Source of the DNA: Acidimangrovimonas pyrenivorans
GTDB lineage: Bacteria > Pseudomonadota > Alphaproteobacteria > Rhodobacterales > Rhodobacteraceae
Reading direction: 5' to 3'
Assembly (NCBI RefSeq): GCF_042643245.1
Contig: NZ_JBHRSK010000011.1
Span: 62,001-126,000, forward strand
DNA: 64,000 nt
The notes beneath the pieces are model-generated. The model made no database searches. It was not told the origin of the DNA and was given only the letters and a program-made list of their open reading frames with translations. Below, one piece after another: positions 15,537 through 24,102 of this stretch. Both the position numbers and the translations under genes were made by a program. Position 1 is the stretch's first letter; each line of letters starts with the position of its first letter.

Positions 15537-16223
15537 ATGAGCATCACCACCTGCGTCTTCGACGCCTACGGCACCCTGTTCGACGTTGCCGCCGCCGCCC
15601 GCCAGGCCGCGGCCGAGCCCGAGAACGCGGCGCTTGTCGATATCTGGCCCAAGCTGGCCGAGGACTGGCGCCGCAAGCAGCTGGAATACAGCTGGCTGCG
15701 GGCGATCACCGGGGTGCATGCCGATTTCTGGCAGGTCACCGGCGACGGGCTCGACTGGGCGATGGAGGCTGCCGGGCTGGACGACAAGCGGCTGCGCGAA
15801 CGGCTGATGGCGCTTTATGCCGAGCTGCAGGCCTATGACGAAGTGCCGGAAATGCTGACGACGCTGAAGGCCGAGGGCTTCGCCACCGCGATCCTGTCGA
15901 ACGGCGCCCCGGGGATGCTCAAGGCGGCGGTCGACTCGGCCGGGATCGGCGACGTCCTCGACGACGTGCTGTCGGTCGAAAGCTGCGGCGTGTTCAAGCC
16001 CAACCGCAAGGTCTACGACCTCGTCGGCAAGCGCTTCCGCACCAAGCCGGAAGAGGTGCTCTTCGTCTCGTCGAACGGATGGGACGCGGCCGCCGCCGCC
16101 GGCTACGGCTTCGCCACCGCCTGGGTCAACCGCTCCGGCCAGCCGATCGACCAGCTACCGTGGACGCCCGACACCATCCTGCCCGACCTGACCACGATCC
16201 CGGACCTCGCCGCCAAGCTATGA
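15537..16223 (+). CDS. Haloacid dehalogenase, type II (L-2-haloacid dehalogenase family)
   Basis: 228 residues. HAD-superfamily hydrolase with motif I FDAYGTLFD carrying the nucleophilic Asp, motif II LSNGAP, the Lys in FKPNRKVY, and motif III VSSNGWDAAAAAGYGFATAWVNR, which is diagnostic of type II haloacid dehalogenases. These release halide from short 2-haloacids; the natural substrate here is unknown. ATG at 15537 has GGAGGA six bases upstream. Its stop overlaps the start of the next hydrolase gene (ATGA). Confidence 0.9.
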   Translation: MSITTCVFDAYGTLFDVAAAARQAAAEPENAALVDIWPKLAEDWRRKQLEYSWLRAITGVHADFWQVTGDGLDWAMEAAGLDDKRLRERLMALYAELQAYDEVPEMLTTLKAEGFATAILSNGAPGMLKAAVDSAGIGDVLDDVLSVESCGVFKPNRKVYDLVGKRFRTKPEEVLFVSSNGWDAAAAAGYGFATAWVNRSGQPIDQLPWTPDTILPDLTTIPDLAAKL

Positions 16224-17056
16224 CCGCGTATTTCACCGCCGATGACGGCGCCCGCCTCGCCTATGCCGACGACCAGATCGGCAGCGGCGGCCCCACCCTG
16301 CTCTGCCTCTCCGGCCTGACCCGGACGATGGGCGATTTCGACTACCTCAGGCCGCATCTGTCGCCCTGCCGCCTGATCCGGATGGATTACCGCGGCCGCG
16401 GCGCCTCCGCCTTCACCGGGGCCGAGAGCTACACGGTGCCGCGCGAGGCGCAGGACGCGCTTAACCTGCTCGACCATCTCGGCGTCGCACGGACGGCAAT
16501 CCTGGGCACCTCGCGCGGCGGCATCCTCGCCATGTTCCTCGCCGCCACCGCCAAGGACCGGCTGACCGGGATTTGCCTCAACGATGTCGGCCCGGTGGTC
16601 GAACGCAAGGCGCTGGAGCGCATCTTCACCTATGTCGGCCGCAACCCCGGCGCCAAGTCGCTGGCCCAGCTCGCCGCCGCCATGCCCTCGAGCCTGCCCG
16701 ATTTCGCCAACGTCCCGGCCAGCCGCTGGCAGGAAGAGGTGAGCCTGCATTACCGCGAGACGCCCGACGGGCTGCGCATCACCTACGATCCGGCGCTGCG
16801 CGACGCCGTCGCCGCGGCGATGGAAGGCCCCGACCCCGATCTCTGGCCGCTGTTCGACGCCGCCGAGGGCCTGCCGCTCGCCCTCCTCCGCGGCGCCAAT
16901 TCCGACCTGCTGTCGCCCGAGACCGTGGCCGAGATGCGCCGTCGCCGGCCCGACATGCTGTTCGCCGAAGTCCCCGATCGCGGCCATGTCCCGTTCCTCG
17001 ACGAACCGGAGTCGCTCGGGCTGATCCGCGCCTTCCTGGACAGGCTGGGCGCCTGA
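16220..17056 (+). CDS. Alpha/beta-hydrolase fold protein
   Basis: 278 residues. The fold is shown by the oxyanion-side motif LCLSGLTRTMGDF, the nucleophile elbow GTSRGG, and a C-terminal His in DRGHVPFLDEPE. Substrate is unknown; similar proteins act as esterases or C-C hydrolases. The ATG overlaps the stop of the haloacid dehalogenase gene, so the two are probably co-translated and may act in the same pathway. It is convergent with the gene at 17213. Confidence 0.88.
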   Translation: MTAYFTADDGARLAYADDQIGSGGPTLLCLSGLTRTMGDFDYLRPHLSPCRLIRMDYRGRGASAFTGAESYTVPREAQDALNLLDHLGVARTAILGTSRGGILAMFLAATAKDRLTGICLNDVGPVVERKALERIFTYVGRNPGAKSLAQLAAAMPSSLPDFANVPASRWQEEVSLHYRETPDGLRITYDPALRDAVAAAMEGPDPDLWPLFDAAEGLPLALLRGANSDLLSPETVAEMRRRRPDMLFAEVPDRGHVPFLDEPESLGLIRAFLDRLGA

Positions 17057-17092
17057 CAGCCCGACGCCTGCACCGCGGACGGACCGAGGACG

Positions 17093-17166
17093 CTCCGCGG
17101 GGGATATTTGAGTGAAGATGAAAGCAGGCCGCCCTTTCATCTTCACGACAAATATCCCCGCCGGAG
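17093..17166. repeat. Dispersed intergenic palindromic element, copy 2 (short form)
   Basis: Left arm includes GGGGATATTTGAGTGAAGAT and the right arm CTTTCATCTTCACGACAAAT; the two are nearly complementary around a nine-base centre. It sits between convergent genes and could work as a two-way terminator. Confidence 0.75.
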
Positions 17167-17212
17167 GCTCCCGTCCCCTCCGCCTTCGCACCGTCGGGAA
17201 TGGCGCGCGACC

Positions 17213-17905
17213 TCAGAATTCCGTCCAGACCGCCAGCTTGAGATCGGCGTCGTGGCCGCCAATAATGGTCATCCCCGGCGAGATCGCCAGCCGGGCGTGG
17301 CGGCCGAGGCGGCGGATCAGGCCGGGGACGAGGCGCAGCTTGCGCGGCGCGCCGGGATAGGCGTCGGCGCGGACCTGCAGCATCGCCGCCCAGCGGTCCG
17401 AGGGCTTGACGCCGAGCGTGACCTCGATCTTGGGCGCGATCTGCCAGGTGGCGGGCCAGAGCTCTGCCTGCAGCTCGACCTGTTCCCAGCCCGGCCAGGG
17501 CAGCCGCCCGGCGCCGAAACCGCGGCCCCAGGCAAGGGCCGGGCGCAGGATGGTCACCGTGCCGCCGCCCGGCACTCGGCGCCGGCCCAGCGCCAGCCCC
17601 CAGCGCAGCTTGTCCCGGCCGCTGCTCCACGGCGCCATGCGATAGGCGCCGACGAAGACGTCGCCGCCGCCGGAAGCGCCGAGTTCCGATTCCAGGCCGA
17701 GCGTCCAGCCGTCCTTCAGCCCGTATTCGAGGAACAGCTCGCCGCGCGCCTCCACGCCACGACTGTCGCGCCAGCCGGTCACGGCGGTCGAGAGGAAGAA
17801 ATGCCCCGGCGCGCGTGGCCAGGCGCCGGCACGGGCCGGCGCAGCGCCCCCGGTCGCGGCGCATGCCAGCGCCGCGCAAACCAGCACAGCCCCCCTGCCG
17901 GACAT
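17213..17905 (-). CDS. Secreted or outer-membrane beta-strand-rich protein, unknown function
   Basis: 230 residues from the ATG at 17905, which has GGAGG eight bases upstream; an open frame further upstream lacks such a site. A signal peptide ends near APARAGA. The rest alternates hydrophobic and polar residues in strand-length pieces (FFLSTAVTGW, GELFLEYGLKDGWTLGLESEL, VELQAELWPATW, KIEVTLGVKP) and ends in WTEF with a terminal Phe, as in outer-membrane barrels. I recognise no named family. It is convergent with the alpha/beta hydrolase. Confidence 0.75.
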   Translation of the reverse strand: MSGRGAVLVCAALACAATGGAAPARAGAWPRAPGHFFLSTAVTGWRDSRGVEARGELFLEYGLKDGWTLGLESELGASGGGDVFVGAYRMAPWSSGRDKLRWGLALGRRRVPGGGTVTILRPALAWGRGFGAGRLPWPGWEQVELQAELWPATWQIAPKIEVTLGVKPSDRWAAMLQVRADAYPGAPRKLRLVPGLIRRLGRHARLAISPGMTIIGGHDADLKLAVWTEF

Positions 17906-18039
17906 CGCCGCCTCCTTTCCGGCCAAACCTGCCGGCAGCGTCCTTAAGGACCGGTTAACCGCCCGGGCCGGCGCCAAGGGGACTGTTCCGCCGCCCGCGC
18001 CCGCGCTAGATCGGAAGCTGCCGCCACAGGGAGCCCACC

Positions 18040-19020
18040 ATGACCGACATTTCGATGATCGACGCCGCCGCCGCCCGCCTGAAGGGCCATGCCCGGCGCA
18101 CGCCGCTGCTCTCTTCGCCCTTCCTCGACGAGATCGCCGGGCGCCGGGTGCTGGTGAAGGCGGAATGCCTGCAGCATACCGGCTCGTTCAAGTTCCGCGG
18201 CGGCTGGTCGGCGGTCTCGGCGCTGGCGCCGGAGGTGCGGGCGCGCGGCGTCATCGCCTATTCCAGCGGCAACCACGCCCAGGGCGTTGCCTATGCCGCC
18301 CGGCAACACGGGGTGCCGGCCGTCATCATCATGCCGTCCGACGCGCCCAGGCTGAAGGTCGACAACACCCGGACCCTGGGCGCCGAAGTCGTGCTCTACG
18401 ACCGCGCCAACGAGAGCCGCGAGGCGATCGGGGCGCGGCTGGCCGAAGAACGCGGGCTGACCCTGATCAGGCCCTATGACGAGCCGCAGGTGATCGCCGG
18501 CCAGGGCACCTGCGGGCTGGAGATCGCCGAACAGGCCGCCGAGCAGGGCGTGACCGGGGGCACGGTGCTGGTGCCCTGCGGTGGTGGCGGGCTGACCTCG
18601 GGCATCGCGCTAGCGCTGGAGGCGCGGGCGCCGGGGCTGAAGGTGCGGCCCTGCGAGCCGGAGGGCTTCGACGACACGGCACGGTCGCTGGCGGCGGGCG
18701 AGATCCTGCGCAACCCGCGCATGGCGGGCTCGCTCTGCGACGCGATCGTCACGCCGGAGCCGGGCCAGCTCACCTTTCCGATCCTGTCGCGGCTCTGTGG
18801 CCCGGGGCTGGCGGTCAGCGACGACGAGGCGCTGCGGGCGATGGCGCTGGCCTTCCTGCGGCTGAAGATCGTCATCGAGCCGGGCGGCGCCGTGGCACTG
18901 GCGGCGGCGCTGTTCCGGCCCGACCAGTTGCAGGGCGACACGGTGATCGCGGTGGCGACCGGCGGCAATGTCGACGCCGATCTCTACCGCACGGCGCTGG
19001 AGCGGTTCGGGACGCCGTGA
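18040..19020 (+). CDS. Threonine/serine dehydratase-like PLP enzyme (fold type II)
   Basis: 326 residues. The Schiff-base lysine lies in the family motif GSFKFRGG, and the PLP phosphate loop is PCGGGGLTSG. Length and lack of an ACT domain match catabolic threonine dehydratase, serine racemase and hydroxyaspartate dehydratase, which cannot be separated here. SSGNHAQGVA is the usual substrate-binding region. The gene stands alone, with a GGGAG ribosome-binding site, and is convergent with the rhomboid-like gene 18 bases later. Confidence 0.92.
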   Translation: MTDISMIDAAAARLKGHARRTPLLSSPFLDEIAGRRVLVKAECLQHTGSFKFRGGWSAVSALAPEVRARGVIAYSSGNHAQGVAYAARQHGVPAVIIMPSDAPRLKVDNTRTLGAEVVLYDRANESREAIGARLAEERGLTLIRPYDEPQVIAGQGTCGLEIAEQAAEQGVTGGTVLVPCGGGGLTSGIALALEARAPGLKVRPCEPEGFDDTARSLAAGEILRNPRMAGSLCDAIVTPEPGQLTFPILSRLCGPGLAVSDDEALRAMALAFLRLKIVIEPGGAVALAAALFRPDQLQGDTVIAVATGGNVDADLYRTALERFGTP

Positions 19021-19038
19021 CGCCTCCCCGTAGCGCCT

Positions 19039-19725
19039 CTAACGCTGGCGCAGATGCGCCAGCGCGCGCTGCCAGCCGCCGGGGCCGACGAGGAAGGACA
19101 GGGCGAAGCCGGTGAAGAAGCCGGCGAGGTCGGCGATCCAGTCGGGGCGGCTGCCGAAGAAGACGCCGAAGATCAGCTGGATCCCCATCAGGAAGCCGAT
19201 CAGCGAGAAGGCGCCATACTGGTTCTGCCCGGTCTCGCCCAGCCTGGTCCATAGCAGGAAAGTGAACGCCCCGATCAGCCCGTAATCGGCCGGGTAGCCG
19301 CCGAACAGCCATTGCGACGGCCCCGCCAGCAACCCGAAGGCCAGCGCGCCGACGATCGCCGAGCAAAAGAAGATCGCCAGCACCGCCAGCGGCCGGAACA
19401 CCTCGCCGACGAACTTGCCCAGCGCCAGCAGGAAGACCGCGACGAAGACCGCATGGGTCACGCTGCCATGGACGAAGGGATAGGTGACGAAGCGCAGCAG
19501 CAGGGCCGGCGGGAAGGTGCCATTCTCGATCATCCATTGCAGGAAGGACGAGTTGAAGCCGAACCACTGCACCGCCTCGTTGCGCCAGCCGATGGCCGCC
19601 GGCCCGCCGGCGATGCCCGAGGCGCCGAGGCCGAACACCACCTCCATCGCCACGATCGGCAGCACCAGCAGCCACACCACCCAGGGCAGCGGATTGAACG
19701 GCGGGGCGTTGTGATCGTGATGCAT
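19039..19725 (-). CDS. Rhomboid-family membrane protein, probably proteolytically inactive
   Basis: 228 residues from the ATG at 19725 (AAGGAG nearby). Six or more hydrophobic helices in rhomboid order, with the RFVTYPFVHGSVTHA loop typical of the family. The active-site motif GxSG is replaced by GLIG (residues 149-152) and the helix-6 His motif (HLxG) by DLAG (199-202). The Asn of helix 2 (HxxxN) is also missing (HAVFV). It should therefore be a pseudoprotease, perhaps binding membrane proteins. The N-terminus MHHDHN is His-rich. Convergent with the dehydratase gene, divergent from trpS. Confidence 0.85.
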   Translation of the reverse strand: MHHDHNAPPFNPLPWVVWLLVLPIVAMEVVFGLGASGIAGGPAAIGWRNEAVQWFGFNSSFLQWMIENGTFPPALLLRFVTYPFVHGSVTHAVFVAVFLLALGKFVGEVFRPLAVLAIFFCSAIVGALAFGLLAGPSQWLFGGYPADYGLIGAFTFLLWTRLGETGQNQYGAFSLIGFLMGIQLIFGVFFGSRPDWIADLAGFFTGFALSFLVGPGGWQRALAHLRQR

Positions 19726-19823
19726 GGGAACTCCTTGTGCCCGCGCCGGGCGGCCTTCGGTTGACGGTCGGCGGCCCCGGAGATAAGCGAGGATGCCGGA
19801 AATTTCCAGACGGAGTATCACCG

Positions 19824-20879
19824 ATGACCGATGCGGTCCAAACGCCTCGCGTCGACCCGCGCTTCACGCCGCGGGTGTTCTCGGGCATCCAGCCCTCGGG
19901 CGGGCTGACCCTTGGCAACTATCTCGGCGCGCTCAAGCGTTTCGCCGAGATGCAGGGCGACGGGTTCGAGACGATCTACTGCCTTGTCGACCTGCATGCG
20001 ATCACCGTCTGGCAAGAGCCGGAAAAGCTGCGCCACCAGACCCGCGAGGCCGCTGCCGCCTTCATGGCCTCCGGCGTCGACCCGAGCCGCTCGATCCTGT
20101 TCAACCAGAGCCAGGTCTCGGCCCATTCCGAGCTGGCCTGGGTGTTCAACTGCGTCGCCCGCATGGGCTGGATGGGCCGGATGACGCAGTGGAAGGACAA
20201 GACGGCCGGCAAGAATGCCGAGAACGCCTCGCTCGGCCTCTTCGCCTACCCGTCGCTGATGGCCGCCGACATCCTGGTCTACCACGCCACCCATGTGCCG
20301 GTGGGCGAGGACCAGAAGCAGCACCTTGAACTGACCCGCGACATCGCGGCCAAGTTCAACCACGACTACGGCACCGATTTCTTCCCGATCACCGAGCCGG
20401 TGATCGAGGGCACGGCGACGCGGGTGATGAGCCTGCGCGACGGCTCGAAGAAGATGTCGAAATCGGACCCGTCGGACATGAGCCGGATCAACCTGACCGA
20501 CGACGCCGATACCATCGCCCAGAAGATCCGCAAGGCGCGCACCGATCCCGAGGTGCTGCCCGACACGCCCGACGGGCTGGCCGAGCGGCCCGAGGCGCGC
20601 AACCTGGTCAACATCTTCGCCGCCCTCTCCGGCAGCTCGGTCGAGGAAGTGCTCGCGGACTATGCCGGCCAGGGCTTCGGCGCCTTCAAGCCGGCGCTGG
20701 CCGAGCTGGCGGTCGAGAAGCTGGCGCCGATCTCGGGCGAGATGACCCGGCTGATGAGCGACCCGGCCGAGATCGACCGCATCCTCGGCGACGGCGCCGA
20801 CAAGGCCGAGGCGATCGCCCAGCCGATCCTCGACAAGACGCTCGAGATCACCGGCATGATCCGCTCGCGCCGGCGCTAG
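19824..20879 (+). CDS. trpS: Tryptophanyl-tRNA synthetase
   Basis: 351 residues. Class I aminoacyl-tRNA synthetase charging tRNA-Trp. The N-terminal SGIQPSGGLTLGNYLGA contains the HIGH-equivalent GNYLG, and KKMSKSDPSD is the KMSKS loop. ATG at 19824 follows CGGAG. The next gene starts three bases after the stop, so they share a transcript. Confidence 0.98.
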   Translation: MTDAVQTPRVDPRFTPRVFSGIQPSGGLTLGNYLGALKRFAEMQGDGFETIYCLVDLHAITVWQEPEKLRHQTREAAAAFMASGVDPSRSILFNQSQVSAHSELAWVFNCVARMGWMGRMTQWKDKTAGKNAENASLGLFAYPSLMAADILVYHATHVPVGEDQKQHLELTRDIAAKFNHDYGTDFFPITEPVIEGTATRVMSLRDGSKKMSKSDPSDMSRINLTDDADTIAQKIRKARTDPEVLPDTPDGLAERPEARNLVNIFAALSGSSVEEVLADYAGQGFGAFKPALAELAVEKLAPISGEMTRLMSDPAEIDRILGDGADKAEAIAQPILDKTLEITGMIRSRRR

Positions 20880-20882
20880 GGG

Positions 20883-21965
20883 ATGGTCAGGGCGCTCGCA
20901 CGGGTTGCCCTGACGCTCGTCCTGCTGGCCTCGCTGACAGGGCTGGTCTGGACGGCCCGCGATGTGCTGCGCACCCCGGCGCTGCAGCCGCTGGTGGCGC
21001 GCAGCGCCGAGGGTATCCGCGCTGCCTCGAACCTGATGATGGCGGCCGAGGCGACGCCGGAGAACGTCACCGCACGGCTGCGCACCCTGCTGGCCGAGAC
21101 GCCCCGCAACTGGCTGGCGATCGCGGCGGTCGAGGGTGTCGCCGAACGCCGCGCCATCGCCCTGCCAGCCGATCTGGCCGCCGCCCGCCAGGCGGCCTGG
21201 GACGAAGATCACAGCTGGAGCGCCACGGCCGGCAAATGCGCCGCCTGCGCCATCGACGCCGCGAGTTGCGAGCTTTCCGCCGTGCTGATCTGCCAGGCGC
21301 CGATGGTGCTGACCCCGCTGGGCGACATCGCCGGGGTCGGCAGCGAGAGCTGGCACTATCTTACCGGAGCGCAGGTCGACCGGCTCAATCTCGGCCTGTC
21401 GCTGGCCGGGCTGGGGGCGACGGCGCTGGTGCTGGTCAGCGGCGGCTCCTCGGTCTCGGTCAAGCTGGGCGCCGGGACGCTGCGGCTGGCGCATCGCATG
21501 GGGCTGGTGAGCGAACGGCTGGGCCGCTTCGTGCTGCACAGCGTCGAGGCCGGGATCGACTGGGCCCGCCTGCCCGCCGCCCGCGGCCGCGACGACCTGA
21601 TCGCGCTGGTCGACCCGCGGGTCCTGCGCCCGCTGGCCGAGACGCTGGACGATCTCGGCCGGATCGGCGCCAGGCTGAGCCCGACCGAAACCCTGCACCT
21701 GCTGCGCTATATCGACGGCCCCGCCGATGCCCGCCGCATGGCCCGGGCCAGCGAGGCGCTGGGGGAAAGGACCGTCGGCCGGCTCGAACTGCTCGGCAAG
21801 AGCCGCTTCCTGCGCGCGACGCTGCGCTTCTCGGCCCATGCCCTGGGCCTGATCGCCGGGCTCTTCGGCCTGATCTGGGCCGGCGGCACCCTGATCGCCC
21901 ATGCCCTCGGCCACGCCGCCCTGCGCCGGCAGCGGCGCTGGGCCCGCGCCCGGCAGCGGACCTAG
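20883..21965 (+). CDS. Conserved membrane protein downstream of trpS, unknown function
   Basis: 360 residues. An N-terminal hydrophobic segment (about 7-25), a second at about 170-190 (LSLAGLGATALVLVSGG) and a third at about 325-345 (ALGLIAGLFGLIWAGGTLIAHAL) predict three membrane passes. Between the first two, a region likely outside the cytoplasm contains four cysteines (CAACAIDAASCELSAVLICQ), suggesting disulphides or a metal site. It starts three bases after trpS, so is co-transcribed. I recall it as a conserved hypothetical in this family; no function can be given. Confidence 0.82.
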   Translation: MVRALARVALTLVLLASLTGLVWTARDVLRTPALQPLVARSAEGIRAASNLMMAAEATPENVTARLRTLLAETPRNWLAIAAVEGVAERRAIALPADLAAARQAAWDEDHSWSATAGKCAACAIDAASCELSAVLICQAPMVLTPLGDIAGVGSESWHYLTGAQVDRLNLGLSLAGLGATALVLVSGGSSVSVKLGAGTLRLAHRMGLVSERLGRFVLHSVEAGIDWARLPAARGRDDLIALVDPRVLRPLAETLDDLGRIGARLSPTETLHLLRYIDGPADARRMARASEALGERTVGRLELLGKSRFLRATLRFSAHALGLIAGLFGLIWAGGTLIAHALGHAALRRQRRWARARQRT

Positions 21966-21979
21966 GATGGAGACGCGCT

Positions 21980-22118
21980 GGGGGCGCTGCCCCCGCCCGT
22001 TCCGGCCCCCCCCCCGGGATATTTCCGCTCAGGTGAAGGCAGAAGCGCATCCTGCATTTCACCTTTGCGAAAAATACTCCGGGGGAGTCGCCCCTGGGCG
22101 ACGGGGGCAGCGCCCCCC
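21980..22118. repeat. Dispersed intergenic palindromic element, copy 3 (full form)
   Basis: Outer arms GGGGGCGCTGCCCCC and GGGGGCAGCGCCCCCC enclose inner arms with GGGATATTTCCGCTCAGGTG and TTTCACCTTTGCGAAAAATA. It lies between convergent genes. A C10 tract sits next to the left inner arm. Confidence 0.78.
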
Positions 22119-22148
22119 TGGGCGAACGGCCTGCCAGCCGCGGCGCCC

Positions 22149-22688
22149 TCAGATCACCTGTACCGGCGTGCCGATCCCGACCTCTCGGAACAGGGCCGCC
22201 ACCTCGGCATTGCTCAGCCCGTAGCAGCCCAGCCCGCCGTGCAGCGCGGCGCCCGGCTCCTCCGGTGCGCCGTGAATGCGGTAGCCGCGCCAGCCGAGGC
22301 AGAGCGCGTGGCTGCCGAAGGGGTTGTCCGGTCCGGCGCTGACCCGGCGCGGCAGGGCCGGGTCGGCGGCGAACATCGCCGGGGTCGGGCGCCAGGTCGG
22401 CCCGACCAGCTTGCGCACCACCTCGGTCCGGCCGCGCCGGCGCAGGTCGGCCGCCTGCGGCAGGCGGCAGGGAAACTCGTGATAGCCGACGCCGTCGGCG
22501 GCCCAGAAATGCAGCCGGCCGCCGCGGCTGTCGATCAGGATCGCGCCCGCCGAGAGAGTCGCGAAATGGGCCGGCCAGTCGCCGGGCCCCCATGTCGTCG
22601 CGCGGCCGCGCAACGGCAACGCCAGCGCCGCGACGCCGCTTGCGATCAGGCCCAGGACTCCACGGCGTTTCACCTTGTCATCATCCAT
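22149..22688 (-). CDS. L,D-transpeptidase (YkuD) family protein
   Basis: 179 residues. Twin-arginine-like signal (VKRRGVLGLIASG) directs export. The C-terminal half matches YkuD: GPDNPFGSHALCLGWRGYRIHG with His139, then HGGLGCYGLSN with the catalytic Cys155. The usual SxGC(I/V)R motif is altered to LGCYGL, losing Ser and Arg. The family forms 3-3 peptidoglycan cross-links or attaches lipoproteins to the wall. ATG at 22688 has a strong AAAGGAGG. It is convergent with the trpS operon. Confidence 0.85.
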   Translation of the reverse strand: MDDDKVKRRGVLGLIASGVAALALPLRGRATTWGPGDWPAHFATLSAGAILIDSRGGRLHFWAADGVGYHEFPCRLPQAADLRRRGRTEVVRKLVGPTWRPTPAMFAADPALPRRVSAGPDNPFGSHALCLGWRGYRIHGAPEEPGAALHGGLGCYGLSNAEVAALFREVGIGTPVQVI

Positions 22689-23170
22689 CTCAGCCTCCTT
22701 TCGGCGCGTTCCGGTCTTGCCGCGCCGACGGCAGGGTCCGCCCGCCCCGGCCTCCGCTCAAGTCACGAAGCGGGGACGCGGCAAGCCCTCGCCCAGACGC
22801 GCGCGCGGCAGGGCGGCAGGGCGGCAGCGGTTTTGTCATCAAACCGACGCGAAACCGTCACCAACCGGATTCCTCGCGCCCCCAGTCTGCCCCCTGGGGC
22901 GTCCGCCCCCGCGCGGCCCGGGCCCTGTCCCGTTTCCCCCGGCAGGTGCCTCCCCCCGGCGTTCTGCCGCCGCTCGTGCCGCGCCACGGTCCCGCTTTCC
23001 CCGGCCCGGACCGTCCCTGCCCCCGGCCCCGTGCCGGGGGCAGTTTCGCCGGCACCTTTCGCGGCGGACATCTTTGTCGCATCCCCTGCGCGCAGCGCAT
23101 GGCAGCCCCGCTCTGGACCCTGCCCGGGCTTGGTGCTTAACTCCGCGCCGCAAGCACACGGAGGACGGCA
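22689..23170. other. 482-base non-coding divergent region
   Basis: No credible gene; the open frames here have poor starts and no family features. It holds GGCAGGGC repeated in tandem near 22806-22830, and a strong hairpin at 23018-23042. Promoters for the L,D-transpeptidase and aminotransferase genes must lie here. Confidence 0.6.
23018..23042 (+). other. Strong 10-bp hairpin in the leader of the aminotransferase gene
   Basis: TGCCCCCGGC and GCCGGGGGCA pair perfectly around a five-base loop, followed by GTTTCG. It lies 128 bases before the aminotransferase start. It could be an attenuator-like structure; I found no obvious leader peptide rich in Leu, Ile or Val. Confidence 0.45.
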
Positions 23171-24043
23171 ATGGCAACGGGCAGCAACATCCGCACCTAT
23201 TTCGAGGGCAGCTGGCACGAGGGCGACGTGCCGGTGATGCGCGCGGCCGATCACGGCAGCTGGCTCGGCACCACCGTCTTCGACGGCGCCCGCCAGGTCG
23301 ACGGGCTGACCCCGGATCTCGACCTGCACTGCGCCCGCGTCAACCGCTCGGCCGCCGCGCTGATGATCACGCCGACGGTCGAGGCCGACCGCATGGTCGA
23401 GATCGTGCGCGAGGGGCTGGCGCTTTATCCCAAGGGCACGCCGGTCTATATCCGGCCGATGTACTGGGCGCTGGACGGCGATGCCAGCGGCATCGTCCCG
23501 CGCGCCGAGGGCAGCGGATTCGCCATCTGCCTCGAGGAAATCCCGATGGCCGCGCCGGATGCCGCCGTCACCCTGACCACGACGCAGTTCCGCCGCCCGG
23601 TGCTGGCTGACAATGTCGTGAACGCCAAGGCCGGCTGCCTCTATCCCAACAACGCCCGGATGCTGGTCGAGGCCCGGTCGAAAGGCTATGGCAACGCCCT
23701 GGTCGCCGACGCGATGGGCAATGTCGCCGAGAGTGCGACGGCGAACGTGTTCATGGTCAGGGACGGCGCGGTCTTCACCCCGATCCCGAACGGCACCTTC
23801 CTCGCCGGCATCACCCGCGCCCGCCATATCAAGAACCTGCGCGCCGACGGGCTCGAGGTGCACGAGACGGTGCTGACCTTCGACGACTTCCGCAAGGCCG
23901 ACGAGGTCTTCCTGACCGGCAACATGTCGAAGGTCACCCCGGTGAGCGAATTCGACGGCACCTCCTACCAGATCGGCCCCGTCGCCCGCCGCGCGCGCGA
24001 GCTCTACTGGGACTGGGCCCGGACCGACGCGGGCGCCGCGTGA
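23171..24043 (+). CDS. Branched-chain amino acid aminotransferase (class IV)
   Basis: 290 residues. PLP fold type IV aminotransferase, last step of Leu/Ile/Val synthesis or the first of their breakdown. The PLP lysine is in NVVNAKAGCLYPNN, and ESATANVFMV plus GITRARHI are the usual family blocks. Length and pattern fit IlvE-like enzymes of Rhodobacteraceae, though a D-amino acid aminotransferase role cannot be excluded. Good GGAGGA ribosome-binding site. ilvC and two Lrp regulators are about 15 kb away in the same window. Confidence 0.9.
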   Translation: MATGSNIRTYFEGSWHEGDVPVMRAADHGSWLGTTVFDGARQVDGLTPDLDLHCARVNRSAAALMITPTVEADRMVEIVREGLALYPKGTPVYIRPMYWALDGDASGIVPRAEGSGFAICLEEIPMAAPDAAVTLTTTQFRRPVLADNVVNAKAGCLYPNNARMLVEARSKGYGNALVADAMGNVAESATANVFMVRDGAVFTPIPNGTFLAGITRARHIKNLRADGLEVHETVLTFDDFRKADEVFLTGNMSKVTPVSEFDGTSYQIGPVARRARELYWDWARTDAGAA

Positions 24044-24102
24044 TCCGCGCTTGCCAGCAGCGCCCGGCTTCGGCAATGATCCAGCGGCAAGGAGTTCAGT
24101 AG

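Noticed and set aside
19818..21914. Open frame of 698 codons on the minus strand
   Set aside because: Antisense to trpS and its downstream gene, with shadow-type composition.
22806..22830. Tandem GGCAGGGC repeats as a possible CRISPR or iteron array
   Set aside because: Only two full units of eight bases with no spacers and no cas or replication genes nearby.
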